A stretch of 64,000 nt of DNA from NCBI RefSeq assembly GCF_029318685.1, contig NZ_CP119677.1:62001-126000 (forward strand), written 5' to 3'. The translations under genes and the position numbers were made by a program. Under the pieces are notes generated by a model. It was not told the origin of the DNA. It did no database searches and saw only the letters and a program-made list of their open reading frames with translations. The stretch is from Ruminiclostridium papyrosolvens DSM 2782. Its GTDB lineage: Bacteria; Bacillota; Clostridia; Acetivibrionales; DSM-1351. Shown here piece after piece: positions 45,655 to 54,385 of this stretch (positions are counted from its first letter, which is position 1; each line of letters opens with the position of its first letter).

Positions 45655-46545
45655 ATGAGTGAGATTTGCAGCTGCTGTCCCAGACATTGCGGAATAGACA
45701 GAAATAATACTACGGGTTTTTGTGGGGTGCCGCAACTCCCAAAGGTTGCCAAGGCTTTTTTGCATATGTGGGAGGAACCTTGTATTAGTGGCACCAATGG
45801 TTCCGGAACAGTATTTTTCAGTGGGTGCAACTTAAAGTGTGTATTTTGTCAGAACTATGAAATCAGTCAGGAAGGGTATGGAAAGGTAATAACCGTAAGC
45901 AGACTACAGGAGATTTTTTTGGATTTGATTAAAAAAGGTGCTCATAATATTAATCTTGTAAATCCTTCTCACTATACAAAAGCTATTAAGGAAGCAATTC
46001 TGCCGTTGAAACAGCAGGGTAGGATTAATGTTCCCATAGTTTATAATACAAATGGATATGATTCGCCGGAAAATTTACAGGATATGAAGGGAATCACAGA
46101 TGTGTATCTCCCTGATTTTAAGTACCTTTCAGAGAAAACAGCTGTAAAGTATGCGGCGGCACCGGACTATCCTCAAGTTTGCAGAAATGCAATTATTGAA
46201 ATGCATAAACAGGTGGGTTCGGCGGTACTGGACTCTTCAGGTATTATACAAAAAGGACTTATTATCAGACATCTGATTTTGCCCGGTCATGTTAAAGAGA
46301 GTATAGGTATTCTGAACTGGATATCCGAGAATCTGCCCGGAGATGTTTATGTATCCCTTATGAGCCAGTACACGCCTTATTACAATGCAAAGAATTTTTC
46401 TGAGATAAACAGGCCTATTACAAGAAATGAGTACCAAAGGGCCGTTAACCATCTTTACAAACTTGGACTGGAAGAGGGTTATGTTCAGGAAAGGGAATCT
46501 TCGGACACACAGTATATTCCCGACTTTAATCAGGACGGGGTTTAA
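45655..46545 (+). CDS. Radical SAM protein, PflA-like (COG1313 type)
   Basis: 296 residues. An N-terminal cysteine-rich part (CSCCPRHCGIDR, GFCGVP) precedes the radical SAM cluster CNLKCVFC, then YNTNGYDSPENLQDMKGITDVYLPDFKY. This is the uncharacterised group annotated as pyruvate-formate-lyase-activating-like; no partner glycyl-radical enzyme is adjacent, so that name should not be taken literally. It has its own promoter and is followed after a short gap by the kinase-Tad unit. Confidence 0.85.
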   Translation: MSEICSCCPRHCGIDRNNTTGFCGVPQLPKVAKAFLHMWEEPCISGTNGSGTVFFSGCNLKCVFCQNYEISQEGYGKVITVSRLQEIFLDLIKKGAHNINLVNPSHYTKAIKEAILPLKQQGRINVPIVYNTNGYDSPENLQDMKGITDVYLPDFKYLSEKTAVKYAAAPDYPQVCRNAIIEMHKQVGSAVLDSSGIIQKGLIIRHLILPGHVKESIGILNWISENLPGDVYVSLMSQYTPYYNAKNFSEINRPITRNEYQRAVNHLYKLGLEEGYVQERESSDTQYIPDFNQDGV

Positions 46546-46562
46546 AATTTTGTAAAAAAAGA

Positions 46563-46591
46563 TTGCAATTAGGAAGAATGTGTTTTATAAT
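46563..46591 (+). promoter_or_regulatory. Sigma-A promoter of the kinase-Tad operon
   Basis: TTGCAA (46563-46568), 17-bp spacer, TATAAT (46586-46591). Transcription would begin near 46598, which excludes start codons before that and supports ATG 46676 for the kinase. Confidence 0.78.
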
Positions 46592-46675
46592 TTTAATTGT
46601 CATTTCTATATTTTTCTATTTTATCTAAAAATATTTCAATTACAATTTACGTTATTGGGCATAGGTGTTTTCAAA

Positions 46676-48241
46676 ATGCAGGATAATTATTTTCATTTTA
46701 AGTACAAATATATAAAGTTACTGGGGCGAGGTGGCTGCGGAGATGTGTATCTGGCGGAAAATACCAAGTTGGGGAATCTCTGGGCTGTAAAGGAAATTCC
46801 AAAGGGCAGGGCTTCAACCATAAGCGGTTACTTGGAACCCGAGATATTAAAGAGATTAAATCATCCCGCACTTCCAAGAATATGTGATGTTTATGAGGAT
46901 GAACGATGTATATATATCGTTGAGGACTATATAGAAGGAACCTGCCTTAAAAGGATACTTGATGAAAAAGGAAGTGTTGAAGAGAAAAGGGCAGCAGAAT
47001 GGGGTATACAGCTGTGCAGCGTGCTGGATTATCTTCACAGTCAGAAGGCTGGCCCTGTCGTATATGGAGATATGAAGCCACATAACATTATTTTGACAAA
47101 GGGAGAGACCATCAAACTCATTGATTTTGGAGTATCCTCCAGACTAAACGAATCAAGGGATAAACCTCCCGGTGTCACAGGAACCGCCTTTATAGGTACA
47201 AAAGGCTATGCGGCTCCCGAACAGTTTATGGGAGGCAATTTATACCCCGCATCGGATATTTATTCTTTAGGAATTACTTTAATTCATCTTATCACGGGAG
47301 TTGACCCCGTAAAGAATTATTCTTTTTATCATAATAATATTTTCTCAGATTATCTTTCACCAATAATGTACCAAATACTTAAAAAATGTATAGACCCAAA
47401 GCCTGATTTCAGATACAGGACAGCAGAAGAACTCATGGAAGCCCTTAGACACTATATTTTGGTAAGTTCGGATGTCCTGATTCAAAACTCCCTTCATGGA
47501 ACATCCCCATCCTACCTGTTTTCAAAAATAACCGCATTAACGGGAGTTGGCGGCACAGGTGTTTCTACTCTCACAGGGGCAATGGCCGAACAAGCTTCGA
47601 AATCTGGTAATTCCGTATGTATAGTTGATTTAAGTAAGTCAGGAGATCTAGCTAAAATTTTTGCCCGGGAGGGTGAAAATTTTCCTTCAACTCTTCCACA
47701 AAAAATAAAAGCTAACATGTACTATCTGAAACCGTCAATCCTATTGAACGGTGATTCGCAGGAGAATTTGACCTTGAACAAGCTGCTGGGACAACTTCAA
47801 GAGAAATACAGATACATATTTATCGATGGGCCACCCACTATTCTTAACTCAATAGCAATATATCTGGACAATATTTTTATCATTTCTGACATGAATCCTT
47901 TTAGTATATCCAAAACAATAAACGTTCTTGATTGGGAGGGTTTGGGGGAGAAAATTGTATCCAGAACATCTTTTATAATCAATAAATTTTATAAAGGTGA
48001 ATTAAGTTCAGCTATCCTTTTAAATAGTGTTATTAATAATTTTGTATCCGAGAATGTAAAAGAACTGTTTACAAAGACAGAATTTTTTGAGGTGACCTAT
48101 AGCGATAATGTATATCTAAAATGGATGTACGGCTATTTTGAAGAGTTTACCGGATTCAATAGTCTATTATCTGATAATTTCAAAAAATCTATATCAAATA
48201 TAATTTTACATAAAATCATTCCAAAGAAAAAGAAAAGTTAA
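46676..48241 (+). CDS. Ser/Thr protein kinase fused to a CpaE/ParA-like P-loop domain
   Basis: 521 residues. Residues 10-265 form a Hanks-type kinase: Gly loop GRGGCGDVY (17-25), Lys39 in AVKEI, catalytic Asp132 in YGDMKPHN, DFG at 150, and GTKGYAAPEQF. From about residue 280 a second domain reads KITALTGVGGTGVSTLTGAM, VCIVDLSKSGDLAKIF and YIFIDGPPTILNS: a ParA/MinD-type fold whose P-loop lacks the GKS/T lysine (GVS). No transmembrane segment or PASTA domain. The open frame starts 32 codons earlier but overlaps the promoter; AGGTG precedes ATG 46676. First gene of the Tad-like unit. Confidence 0.85.
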   Translation: MQDNYFHFKYKYIKLLGRGGCGDVYLAENTKLGNLWAVKEIPKGRASTISGYLEPEILKRLNHPALPRICDVYEDERCIYIVEDYIEGTCLKRILDEKGSVEEKRAAEWGIQLCSVLDYLHSQKAGPVVYGDMKPHNIILTKGETIKLIDFGVSSRLNESRDKPPGVTGTAFIGTKGYAAPEQFMGGNLYPASDIYSLGITLIHLITGVDPVKNYSFYHNNIFSDYLSPIMYQILKKCIDPKPDFRYRTAEELMEALRHYILVSSDVLIQNSLHGTSPSYLFSKITALTGVGGTGVSTLTGAMAEQASKSGNSVCIVDLSKSGDLAKIFAREGENFPSTLPQKIKANMYYLKPSILLNGDSQENLTLNKLLGQLQEKYRYIFIDGPPTILNSIAIYLDNIFIISDMNPFSISKTINVLDWEGLGEKIVSRTSFIINKFYKGELSSAILLNSVINNFVSENVKELFTKTEFFEVTYSDNVYLKWMYGYFEEFTGFNSLLSDNFKKSISNIILHKIIPKKKKS

Positions 48242-48256
48242 AAAGGAGTAAAGTCT

Positions 48257-48907
48257 ATGAGTAAAAGGCTTATTATAAAGACGATTCTTATCTGTTTAGG
48301 TTTATTTCTGATTTTGGATTCTGCAATATTTGCATATATCTTTACGAAATATCCCATTAATACGGAAAAGACAGTAGCTGTTGTTGTAGCGACGGAAAAT
48401 ATAAAAGAAGGCACAGTAATAGAAGAAGGTTTTCTTAGGAAAAAGCAGGTATATGCATCGGGGGTGAATTCCGGTGTTGAAACGGAAATTGGCAATGTTG
48501 CAGGGAAAAAGGCACTTACAAATATACACAGGGATGATTACATCAGGGCACACGACCTTCTGGAGAGGAAGGATTGGTATAGGGATGATGAAAGAATTAT
48601 TATACTTCCGGTTAGTATGGAGGAAAGACTGGCTAATCTCATAAGAAAAGGTTCATATGTTGACATAAGACTTCAAAGAGACACTAGTGAGGTTACAGAG
48701 GATATTTTGTACAAAATACAGGTGAAGGATGTACTGGACGATGCCGGAATAGCCTTGGATTCCAAGTCAGCAGTAAACTCTAAAACCGCTTACTTAAAGT
48801 TGATTTTAGGTAAAACGGACAGAGAAAAGATATATTCAGCATCAAGAAGCGGAAAGCTCATTTATGAGCTGTACTGTGACAGTACACAAAAAGCGAGAGG
48901 AGGTTAA
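48257..48907 (+). CDS. CpaB/RcpC-like SAF-domain protein
   Basis: 216 residues. One N-terminal transmembrane helix (about 9-28), then a SAF domain with VVVATENIKEGTVIEEGFLR and GKKALTNIHRDDYI, and a C-terminal beta-rich part (ILPVSMEERLANLIRKGSYVDIRL). This is the order seen in CpaB/RcpC pilus assembly proteins, anchored in the membrane and facing outward. AAAAGGAG precedes the ATG, 15 bases after the kinase stop. Confidence 0.8.
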   Translation: MSKRLIIKTILICLGLFLILDSAIFAYIFTKYPINTEKTVAVVVATENIKEGTVIEEGFLRKKQVYASGVNSGVETEIGNVAGKKALTNIHRDDYIRAHDLLERKDWYRDDERIIILPVSMEERLANLIRKGSYVDIRLQRDTSEVTEDILYKIQVKDVLDDAGIALDSKSAVNSKTAYLKLILGKTDREKIYSASRSGKLIYELYCDSTQKARGG

Positions 48908-48910
48908 TTA

Positions 48911-49711
48911 ATGGGTAAAACTGCAGCGGTGATATCAGAGGTCAAGAACTCCGGCAAGTCAGTATTTACGTATATTCTGGCAAACCAAATCAGGGAAATG
49001 TCAACACAGGATACTAAAATACTGGTTTGCTGTCTCAATTCTAAATTCAGTCTTCTTTATAAGCTGTTGGGTATAAATGAGACTTCTCCCGGAATTGAGG
49101 AATTTATAAATCTACAGGAAGCGGGCTGTGAGAATAAAAGCCCGACGTTAGCAGATTTAATTCCAAAGTCAAATGGCATATATTTTCTGGGAAGCTATAA
49201 AACTACAAACTCTTATGTTGACCGTAATGCAGACGGATTTTCAAAACTTGTTGACAGTCTTAAAAAAACCTTTGATTTAATCATATTTGATACTGTGTCC
49301 AGCAAAGAAAATACTCTCACTAACATAGTATTGGAAAAATCATCTATGGTCATAAATCTATTTGTTCAGGACGCAGAAAGCGTAGATAAGCTTAATTTGG
49401 TGGGAGATAAGGGGGGGCATAAACGAAATGAAATATATGTTATGTCAAAGTATAGGGATATTTATCCCAAAGTAAGTGACATAAAGAGAAGGTTTTCACC
49501 GGATAAGCTGTATAAGATGGATTACTGCAAAACTTTACAGGAAATGAAAAACAGGGACAGTCTTCATCTTTATTTACAAAGAGATACAGAATGCAACCAA
49601 TCCGTCAGAGATATTTCAAAGTATATAACCCAAGTATTTGATATAAAGACTAAAAACAAGAAAAACAAGAGGATGAATTATTTAAAGAGTATATTTGAAA
49701 TACTTACGTAA
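48911..49711 (+). CDS. CpaE-like P-loop protein, degenerate
   Basis: 266 residues. MGKTAAVISEVKNSGKSVF sits where the ParA/MinD Walker A should be; it keeps GKS but not the KGGxGK form. A second strand DLIIFDTVSSKENTLTN corresponds to Walker B. Cytosolic. Position between CpaB- and CpaF-like genes supports a CpaE role in placing the machine. GGAGGTTAATTA precedes the ATG; the previous stop is 3 bases away. Confidence 0.75.
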   Translation: MGKTAAVISEVKNSGKSVFTYILANQIREMSTQDTKILVCCLNSKFSLLYKLLGINETSPGIEEFINLQEAGCENKSPTLADLIPKSNGIYFLGSYKTTNSYVDRNADGFSKLVDSLKKTFDLIIFDTVSSKENTLTNIVLEKSSMVINLFVQDAESVDKLNLVGDKGGHKRNEIYVMSKYRDIYPKVSDIKRRFSPDKLYKMDYCKTLQEMKNRDSLHLYLQRDTECNQSVRDISKYITQVFDIKTKNKKNKRMNYLKSIFEILT

Positions 49712-49742
49712 ACTATTTTTGATTTTAAAGGGGGGCAAAAAT

Positions 49743-51290
49743 GTGAGAACATTACTAAAGTTGTGTTTAAAGGAATTAATGGAGTATGTGGAGGAAGAAT
49801 TAAGACTAAACGGGCTCAATGGAATAAAAGCATATAAGGAAGATACGGCAGATATTATTCTTGATAATGCAAAACAGGCACAAAAGCTTCTGGCAATGGA
49901 TGGAAGCCCTAAAGCAAGGGAATTTATGCAAAACAGCATATATTTTTTACTTATAGAAAAGTCTGAAATCATTACTCAGGAAAATATTGATGGAATTTTG
50001 GGAGAGTATCACATAAATTATTATGAAAATATATACACCGGCGGTGACGCAAAGATTATATCCAAGCCTGTCGATGCGGAGCTTGCAGAGCATTTAAGCC
50101 GCTATTCTATCAGCATAGACGACGATTTTGATATAAAGCTGCAAAAGCTTACCCAAATCATTTATCAGGAGGTATACGGCTATGGTATCCTTGATGAACT
50201 GATTTTCGACCCGGTGCTCAATGAAGTTGCCTGTACAAGGAGCGACTATATTTGGCTTCAATACAAGGGTATCAAAAGGCATATCCCCAATAAGGCTTTT
50301 TGCTTCAGCAGTGAGGGCAGCTATAGAAAATTAATAGAGAACAGGTTAACTTCAACGGCGAGAGAAGAAATGAATGCAGGAGCACCCCTCGTATATGCAA
50401 TCTTAAAAAATGGGGCGAGAGTAACTGCGCTAAGACCTCCCTTATCAAAATATTATGTTGTAAATGTGAGATTGTTTGCTCCTAAAACTCAATTAGTAAA
50501 TTATAGAGATAACTTTATTGAGAACAGAATCGCTCGTATTATTGAACTTCTTGCGGGAAAGGGAAGAAGAAATGTAGCTATTATAGGGGAGCAGGGTTCG
50601 GGAAAAACTACTGCGGCTGACGAGCTTATTATTAAGCAGCTTGACTCGAATATAAGCATAGGTCTGGCAGAAAACATACATGAACTGAATATCTCATCAA
50701 ACTATCCCGGAAAGAATATAGTTGAGCTGCAATACACAAAGGAATTTAAACCCTCGGATATAACAGAGGTCTTTTTCAGACTTAACAGGGATATTGTAAT
50801 ATACGGTGAAGTAAGGAATTCATATGAGGCCTTTGAAATGATAAAAGCTATGCTAAGACAGGCAAGAGGCAGTCTTTTTACCTTTCATTCATCCAGTTCC
50901 AGACGAATGATCCATGACCTGAGACAGCTGTTAATGCAGACCGGCTACTATACCGATTTCAGGGAAGCTCAGTTTGATGTGGCAGATGCAGTTGATCTCA
51001 TAATACACATAAAACTGGACAGAGAAACGGGGCAACGTTATGTATACAAGGTTTCGGAAGTTTTGGCCTGTGAAGAAAACATGACTTTTCAGATTAACGA
51101 CCTTTTTGTTTTTGACAGGGAAAAAGAGAAATACATATCAAACAAAAATGGTCTGTCAAAGCAGCAACTACTATCCTGTCTTGAGTACGAATTTACCCAA
51201 TCGGATGCAGAAGAATTGAACAGATTGTTTCATAAAGGTAATTCAGACAGTGATTCCGGGGACGTTTTTTCGGAGGCTGATACCATATGA
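49743..51290 (+). CDS. CpaF/TadA-like secretion ATPase
   Basis: 515 residues from GTG 49743. It has an N-terminal helical domain, then the type II/IV secretion ATPase fold: Walker A GEQGSGKTTAADE, Asp-box region LAENIHELN, Walker B-type DIVIYGEVRNSYEAFEMIKA, and ARGSLFTFHSSSSRRMIHDL where CpaF usually has a TxHANS motif. It powers pilus assembly or secretion. AAGGGGGG lies seven bases before GTG; a TTG at 49695 inside the previous gene is less likely. The stop overlaps the next ATG as ATGA. Confidence 0.88.
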   Translation: MRTLLKLCLKELMEYVEEELRLNGLNGIKAYKEDTADIILDNAKQAQKLLAMDGSPKAREFMQNSIYFLLIEKSEIITQENIDGILGEYHINYYENIYTGGDAKIISKPVDAELAEHLSRYSISIDDDFDIKLQKLTQIIYQEVYGYGILDELIFDPVLNEVACTRSDYIWLQYKGIKRHIPNKAFCFSSEGSYRKLIENRLTSTAREEMNAGAPLVYAILKNGARVTALRPPLSKYYVVNVRLFAPKTQLVNYRDNFIENRIARIIELLAGKGRRNVAIIGEQGSGKTTAADELIIKQLDSNISIGLAENIHELNISSNYPGKNIVELQYTKEFKPSDITEVFFRLNRDIVIYGEVRNSYEAFEMIKAMLRQARGSLFTFHSSSSRRMIHDLRQLLMQTGYYTDFREAQFDVADAVDLIIHIKLDRETGQRYVYKVSEVLACEENMTFQINDLFVFDREKEKYISNKNGLSKQQLLSCLEYEFTQSDAEELNRLFHKGNSDSDSGDVFSEADTI

Positions 51291-52246
51291 CGGAGATAGG
51301 GAGATTACCTAGTACATTTATTAGTATAATTAATAATTACCAACCCTATATTATCATAATTCTATCAGGACTGCTGCTTATTTTAACAGGTATTGGAATT
51401 TCTGCATATAAGGGAGTTCTCAAAGAAAGTAAGTACAGGATTAAAAGGGCCAAGGCAGGAAGGTTTATTCAATGTTTGGAAGTAATTACAGAAATATTTC
51501 CGTTAAAATATGTTTCAAAGAGACTTGATAAGGCGTTAGGATATCTGATTCTGGACAACATTACCCAAAGAAAGCTTGTGGCAATATTCTCTATACTTAT
51601 ACCCATAGCCGGCCTTTTAATCTATTGTACAATTGAAGCAATTATGAAGCTTTGGTATACAAAGCTTGTCGCACTTGCCTTATGTTTTATGGTACCGTAT
51701 TATACTTTTACCTTAGCTCTTGATTATCTCAGATACAGTATAAAGCAAAGAATACCCTCCTTTATTGACTCCTTCAGAAGCTCCTTTGTTTCACAGAACA
51801 GAATAAAACCTGCGTTGCAGGAATGTTGCTCAAATGCCAATAAACATCTGGCGAGGATAATGTTAAGGGTATCTGACAGCTCTGATATTAATGACAGCCT
51901 ATGTGCCGTAAGGGGACGAATAAATGACATCTGGTTCAATATATTTGTGACACTTCTTATAAATTACAGAGAGAACGGCGGAGAACTTATAAACCAGCTT
52001 TATAAGCTGAATAAGACAATAACCCGCTACAACAACATTGAGAAAAAGAAAAACAGAAGGCTTATATGGTATGAATTTTTTACACTAGGTGCAAGTATAT
52101 TCAGCCTGCCTGTAATTATGCTCATAAACAGAATGATTCTAGGAGCAAATATGAGGCTGTATTACAATACTGCACAAGCTGCGGGAAAGATAGCAATTTA
52201 TTCTCTTTCAGCTTTAATAATAGTACGCGTACTAAGAAGACTATAA
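51287..52246 (+). CDS. TadB-like inner membrane platform protein
   Basis: 319 residues. It has an N-terminal transmembrane helix (about 15-38), a cluster of two more near residues 100-148, a cytosolic helical loop with SFIDSFRSSFVSQNRIKPALQECC, and two C-terminal helices (about 265-315). This is the T2SSF/TadB layout though sequence identity looks low. Overlaps the CpaF-like gene by four bases, so translation is coupled. Confidence 0.75.
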   Translation: MTEIGRLPSTFISIINNYQPYIIIILSGLLLILTGIGISAYKGVLKESKYRIKRAKAGRFIQCLEVITEIFPLKYVSKRLDKALGYLILDNITQRKLVAIFSILIPIAGLLIYCTIEAIMKLWYTKLVALALCFMVPYYTFTLALDYLRYSIKQRIPSFIDSFRSSFVSQNRIKPALQECCSNANKHLARIMLRVSDSSDINDSLCAVRGRINDIWFNIFVTLLINYRENGGELINQLYKLNKTITRYNNIEKKKNRRLIWYEFFTLGASIFSLPVIMLINRMILGANMRLYYNTAQAAGKIAIYSLSALIIVRVLRRL

Positions 52247-52272
52247 AAGAGAAAGGAGGATAAAAAGGGGAT

Positions 52273-53388
52273 ATGTTATTTATTCTGTTGATTATTGTTG
52301 GTGTTTTAGCAGTTTTCTGTGGATTAAGTTTCAAGGTTATTAAAATATCTAAAGATACTAAAAGAAAAAATATCACAGATGTTATTGGAAGTGTTGAAGA
52401 AAACATCTTTGTAAAAAAAGTTCTTGATATTCTTACAAAGAATAAGAGCAATTGGCTGAACAGATTTGAAGGCCGTGTACTGGAACTTAGCGAAGTTGGT
52501 ATTAGTTTGGGGAGACTGTATCTGATTAAGGTAGTATGTTTCTTGTTATGTATTGTTGTTTTCTCCGCTATAAGATATACAAATATGGGCTATGAACAAA
52601 GACTTGTCATAGAGACTGCTGAAAAGGAGGATTCACTTTTTTACAGTCCGCAGTCTCAGGATAGCGGGCAATACCAATTCTACAGGACAGTTTTATGGAA
52701 AGTGGGAAAGGAAGTACTTGAAAGTTCAGTGGATACAGAGTTGTATCATTTGGTTGGAGAAAAAGTAGCTGAGGTTCTGAACTCATCAGATAAACATGAG
52801 ATTGATGAAAAGACAGGGTGGTTTATAAATAAATGGAGAGCTGCCCAAAAAATTGGGTTTTTTAAACCTCAATATCTGTGGCTGATATTGATTTCGTTGT
52901 TCCTGCCGGACATATTTTTAGCTATTCGGTGGTTAGTAAAGGGTGCATTATATAAAAAAGAAATAATCAAGCTCGAATACATATTTCAGCTCCTCGCCAG
53001 AATAGACGGAATAAATACACTTGACATAATCTGTGAACTGGAAAAATCATCAAAAACATATGAAGATTGGCTTAAGCAATTTGCAGCTATTTTCAGATAC
53101 GATAAAAAGAAGGGTTTTGATTACCTGAAAAACAAAAACGTAAAAAGTTTATCTAAATTCGCTGATATTATGGAAATATACAGTCTCCATGACAAGGAGG
53201 TTGCACTGCAAATACTGGACAGAGAAGCTATGGAGAGGGATGAGGCAATAATTATGGTAGCAGATGAAACACTGGATTTAATAGATTTAATAGCTTTTAT
53301 CAGCATTGTACCATTAGTATATGAGTTGGCGAGACTTATGCTGAATCCTATGCTGGATATGGTTTATAAGGCTTTTGAATTCATTTAA
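52273..53388 (+). CDS. TadC-like membrane protein, divergent
   Basis: 371 residues. Transmembrane stretches lie at about 2-20, 78-95, 195-215 and 335-355. The middle has an EYIFQLLARIDGINTLDIICELEKSS helical segment like that of T2SSF proteins. It is longer than usual TadC and not strongly conserved. Context (directly after TadB-like) is the main evidence. AAAGGAGG and AAGGGG precede the ATG. Confidence 0.65.
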   Translation: MLFILLIIVGVLAVFCGLSFKVIKISKDTKRKNITDVIGSVEENIFVKKVLDILTKNKSNWLNRFEGRVLELSEVGISLGRLYLIKVVCFLLCIVVFSAIRYTNMGYEQRLVIETAEKEDSLFYSPQSQDSGQYQFYRTVLWKVGKEVLESSVDTELYHLVGEKVAEVLNSSDKHEIDEKTGWFINKWRAAQKIGFFKPQYLWLILISLFLPDIFLAIRWLVKGALYKKEIIKLEYIFQLLARIDGINTLDIICELEKSSKTYEDWLKQFAAIFRYDKKKGFDYLKNKNVKSLSKFADIMEIYSLHDKEVALQILDREAMERDEAIIMVADETLDLIDLIAFISIVPLVYELARLMLNPMLDMVYKAFEFI

Positions 53389-53399
53389 GGGAGAGGCGT

Positions 53400-53558
53400 A
53401 TGAAACAGGTAATCATAACTATAATAATGCTGGCTATAGCACTGGCGCTTGTAATAGGAGTGATAATTCCATTATTAAGGCACGGTGCAAAAACTGGAAA
53501 CCTTGCGGTAACCAAGGGATATGGGGCATTGCCACGTATTGAAAATATATTAAATTAA
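53400..53558 (+). CDS. Micro-protein 1 of the Tad-like cluster (52 residues)
   Basis: It begins MKQVIITIIMLAIALALVIG, a single transmembrane helix, then VIIPLL and a polar tail ending RIENILN. It sits where flp pilin genes occur in tad loci but lacks the usual leader before the hydrophobic part and the Glu-Tyr motif of Flp pilins. It shares the N-terminal 24 residues with the next two genes. GGGAGAGGCGT precedes the ATG, twelve bases after the TadC-like stop. Confidence 0.75.
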   Translation: MKQVIITIIMLAIALALVIGVIIPLLRHGAKTGNLAVTKGYGALPRIENILN

Positions 53559-53582
53559 TACAGAAAGGATAGGAAAAATACT

Positions 53583-53750
53583 ATGAAAAAAATTATTATC
53601 TCTATAGCAATGTTTGCAATAGCAATTGCACTTCTTGTTGCCGTAATTGTACCTCTTGCCAATCATGGCAGGGAAAACGGCGTTAAGGTTGAAGGGCAGT
53701 TGGATACGGTAGATTCTCAGATAAACACCCTTAGCGGCACTATACGTTAA
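53583..53750 (+). CDS. Micro-protein 2 of the Tad-like cluster (55 residues)
   Basis: It begins MKKIIISIAMFAIAIALLVA, then VIVPLANHG and a polar tail DTVDSQINTLSGTIR. It is a paralogue of micro-protein 1 in the helix, with an unrelated tail. AGAAAGGATAGG precedes the ATG. Confidence 0.78.
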   Translation: MKKIIISIAMFAIAIALLVAVIVPLANHGRENGVKVEGQLDTVDSQINTLSGTIR

Positions 53751-53762
53751 TAGGGGGCAAAT

Positions 53763-53915
53763 ATGAAAAATATAATAATTGCAATAATTATGTTTGCATT
53801 ATGTGTGGCTTTAGTGATAGGAACTGTAGTTCCCACATCGGAGCTTATATCGGCTACCGGTGAGAAAGTTTATCAGTCTGTAAAAAAACTTAACGAAAAT
53901 ATTAAAGATGATTGA
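53763..53915 (+). CDS. Micro-protein 3 of the Tad-like cluster (50 residues)
   Basis: It begins MKNIIIAIIMFALCVALVIG, then TVVPTSELIS and a lysine-rich tail KKLNENIKDD. Third paralogue; AGGGGGC precedes the ATG. The three conserved helices with distinct tails suggest a set of small pilins or assembly factors. Confidence 0.78.
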   Translation: MKNIIIAIIMFALCVALVIGTVVPTSELISATGEKVYQSVKKLNENIKDD

Positions 53916-53938
53916 TTGTACTAACCTTGGGAGGTCTG

Positions 53939-54385
53939 ATGAATAAAATATATGCATTTCTTATTATTATTCCGTTAATTGCAGTTCTCTTTTTTAAAAC
54001 TCTCACATTTTATGAATATGACACCAAGCAAAGGTATGTAAAAAATACTGTGGACAGTGTTGCTCACAAGGTTATGATTACAGGGGTTATGACTGTCAGT
54101 GACCGGGAGGAACTTCTTGAAAAGCTGGGCAGACTGGGGACTTTCCGGGCAAATAATATCAGTATCAAATGCGGAACAATAGAGCCGGATGGAACCGTTG
54201 GCAGACTTGGCAGCTATGCTTTGGGAAGTGTTCTTGACAGGGGAGAAATATTCAGTATATATGTTGAATCGGAGAATGAGAGCATTTTTTCCAAGACGGA
54301 GGTTAATTCTCATAATGAAGAAAACAAATTACACTACAGGGCAAAAGCTACATGCAGAGTTGAAAAAAACAGTAGCGAGGATTAA
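53939..54385 (+). CDS. TadE-like pseudopilin protein
   Basis: 148 residues. N-terminal transmembrane helix MNKIYAFLIIIPLIAVLFF, then an extracellular part with YEYDTKQRYVKNTVDSVAHKV and later CGTIEPDGTV. The single helix followed by a long amphipathic region is the TadE/TadF shape. GGGAGGT precedes ATG 53939. Its last 71 bases overlap the next gene in another frame. Confidence 0.65.
   Translation: MNKIYAFLIIIPLIAVLFFKTLTFYEYDTKQRYVKNTVDSVAHKVMITGVMTVSDREELLEKLGRLGTFRANNISIKCGTIEPDGTVGRLGSYALGSVLDRGEIFSIYVESENESIFSKTEVNSHNEENKLHYRAKATCRVEKNSSED

Noticed and set aside
46580-46675. Upstream start of the kinase gene giving a hydrophobic N-terminus
   Set aside because: The 32 extra codons overlap the promoter -10 and predicted transcription start. 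ATG 46676 has a ribosome site and begins right before the kinase fold.
53400-53915. Calling the three micro-proteins Flp pilins
   Set aside because: They lack the Flp leader before the hydrophobic segment and the Glu-Tyr motif, and no prepilin peptidase gene is in the cluster, so I keep them as unknown.
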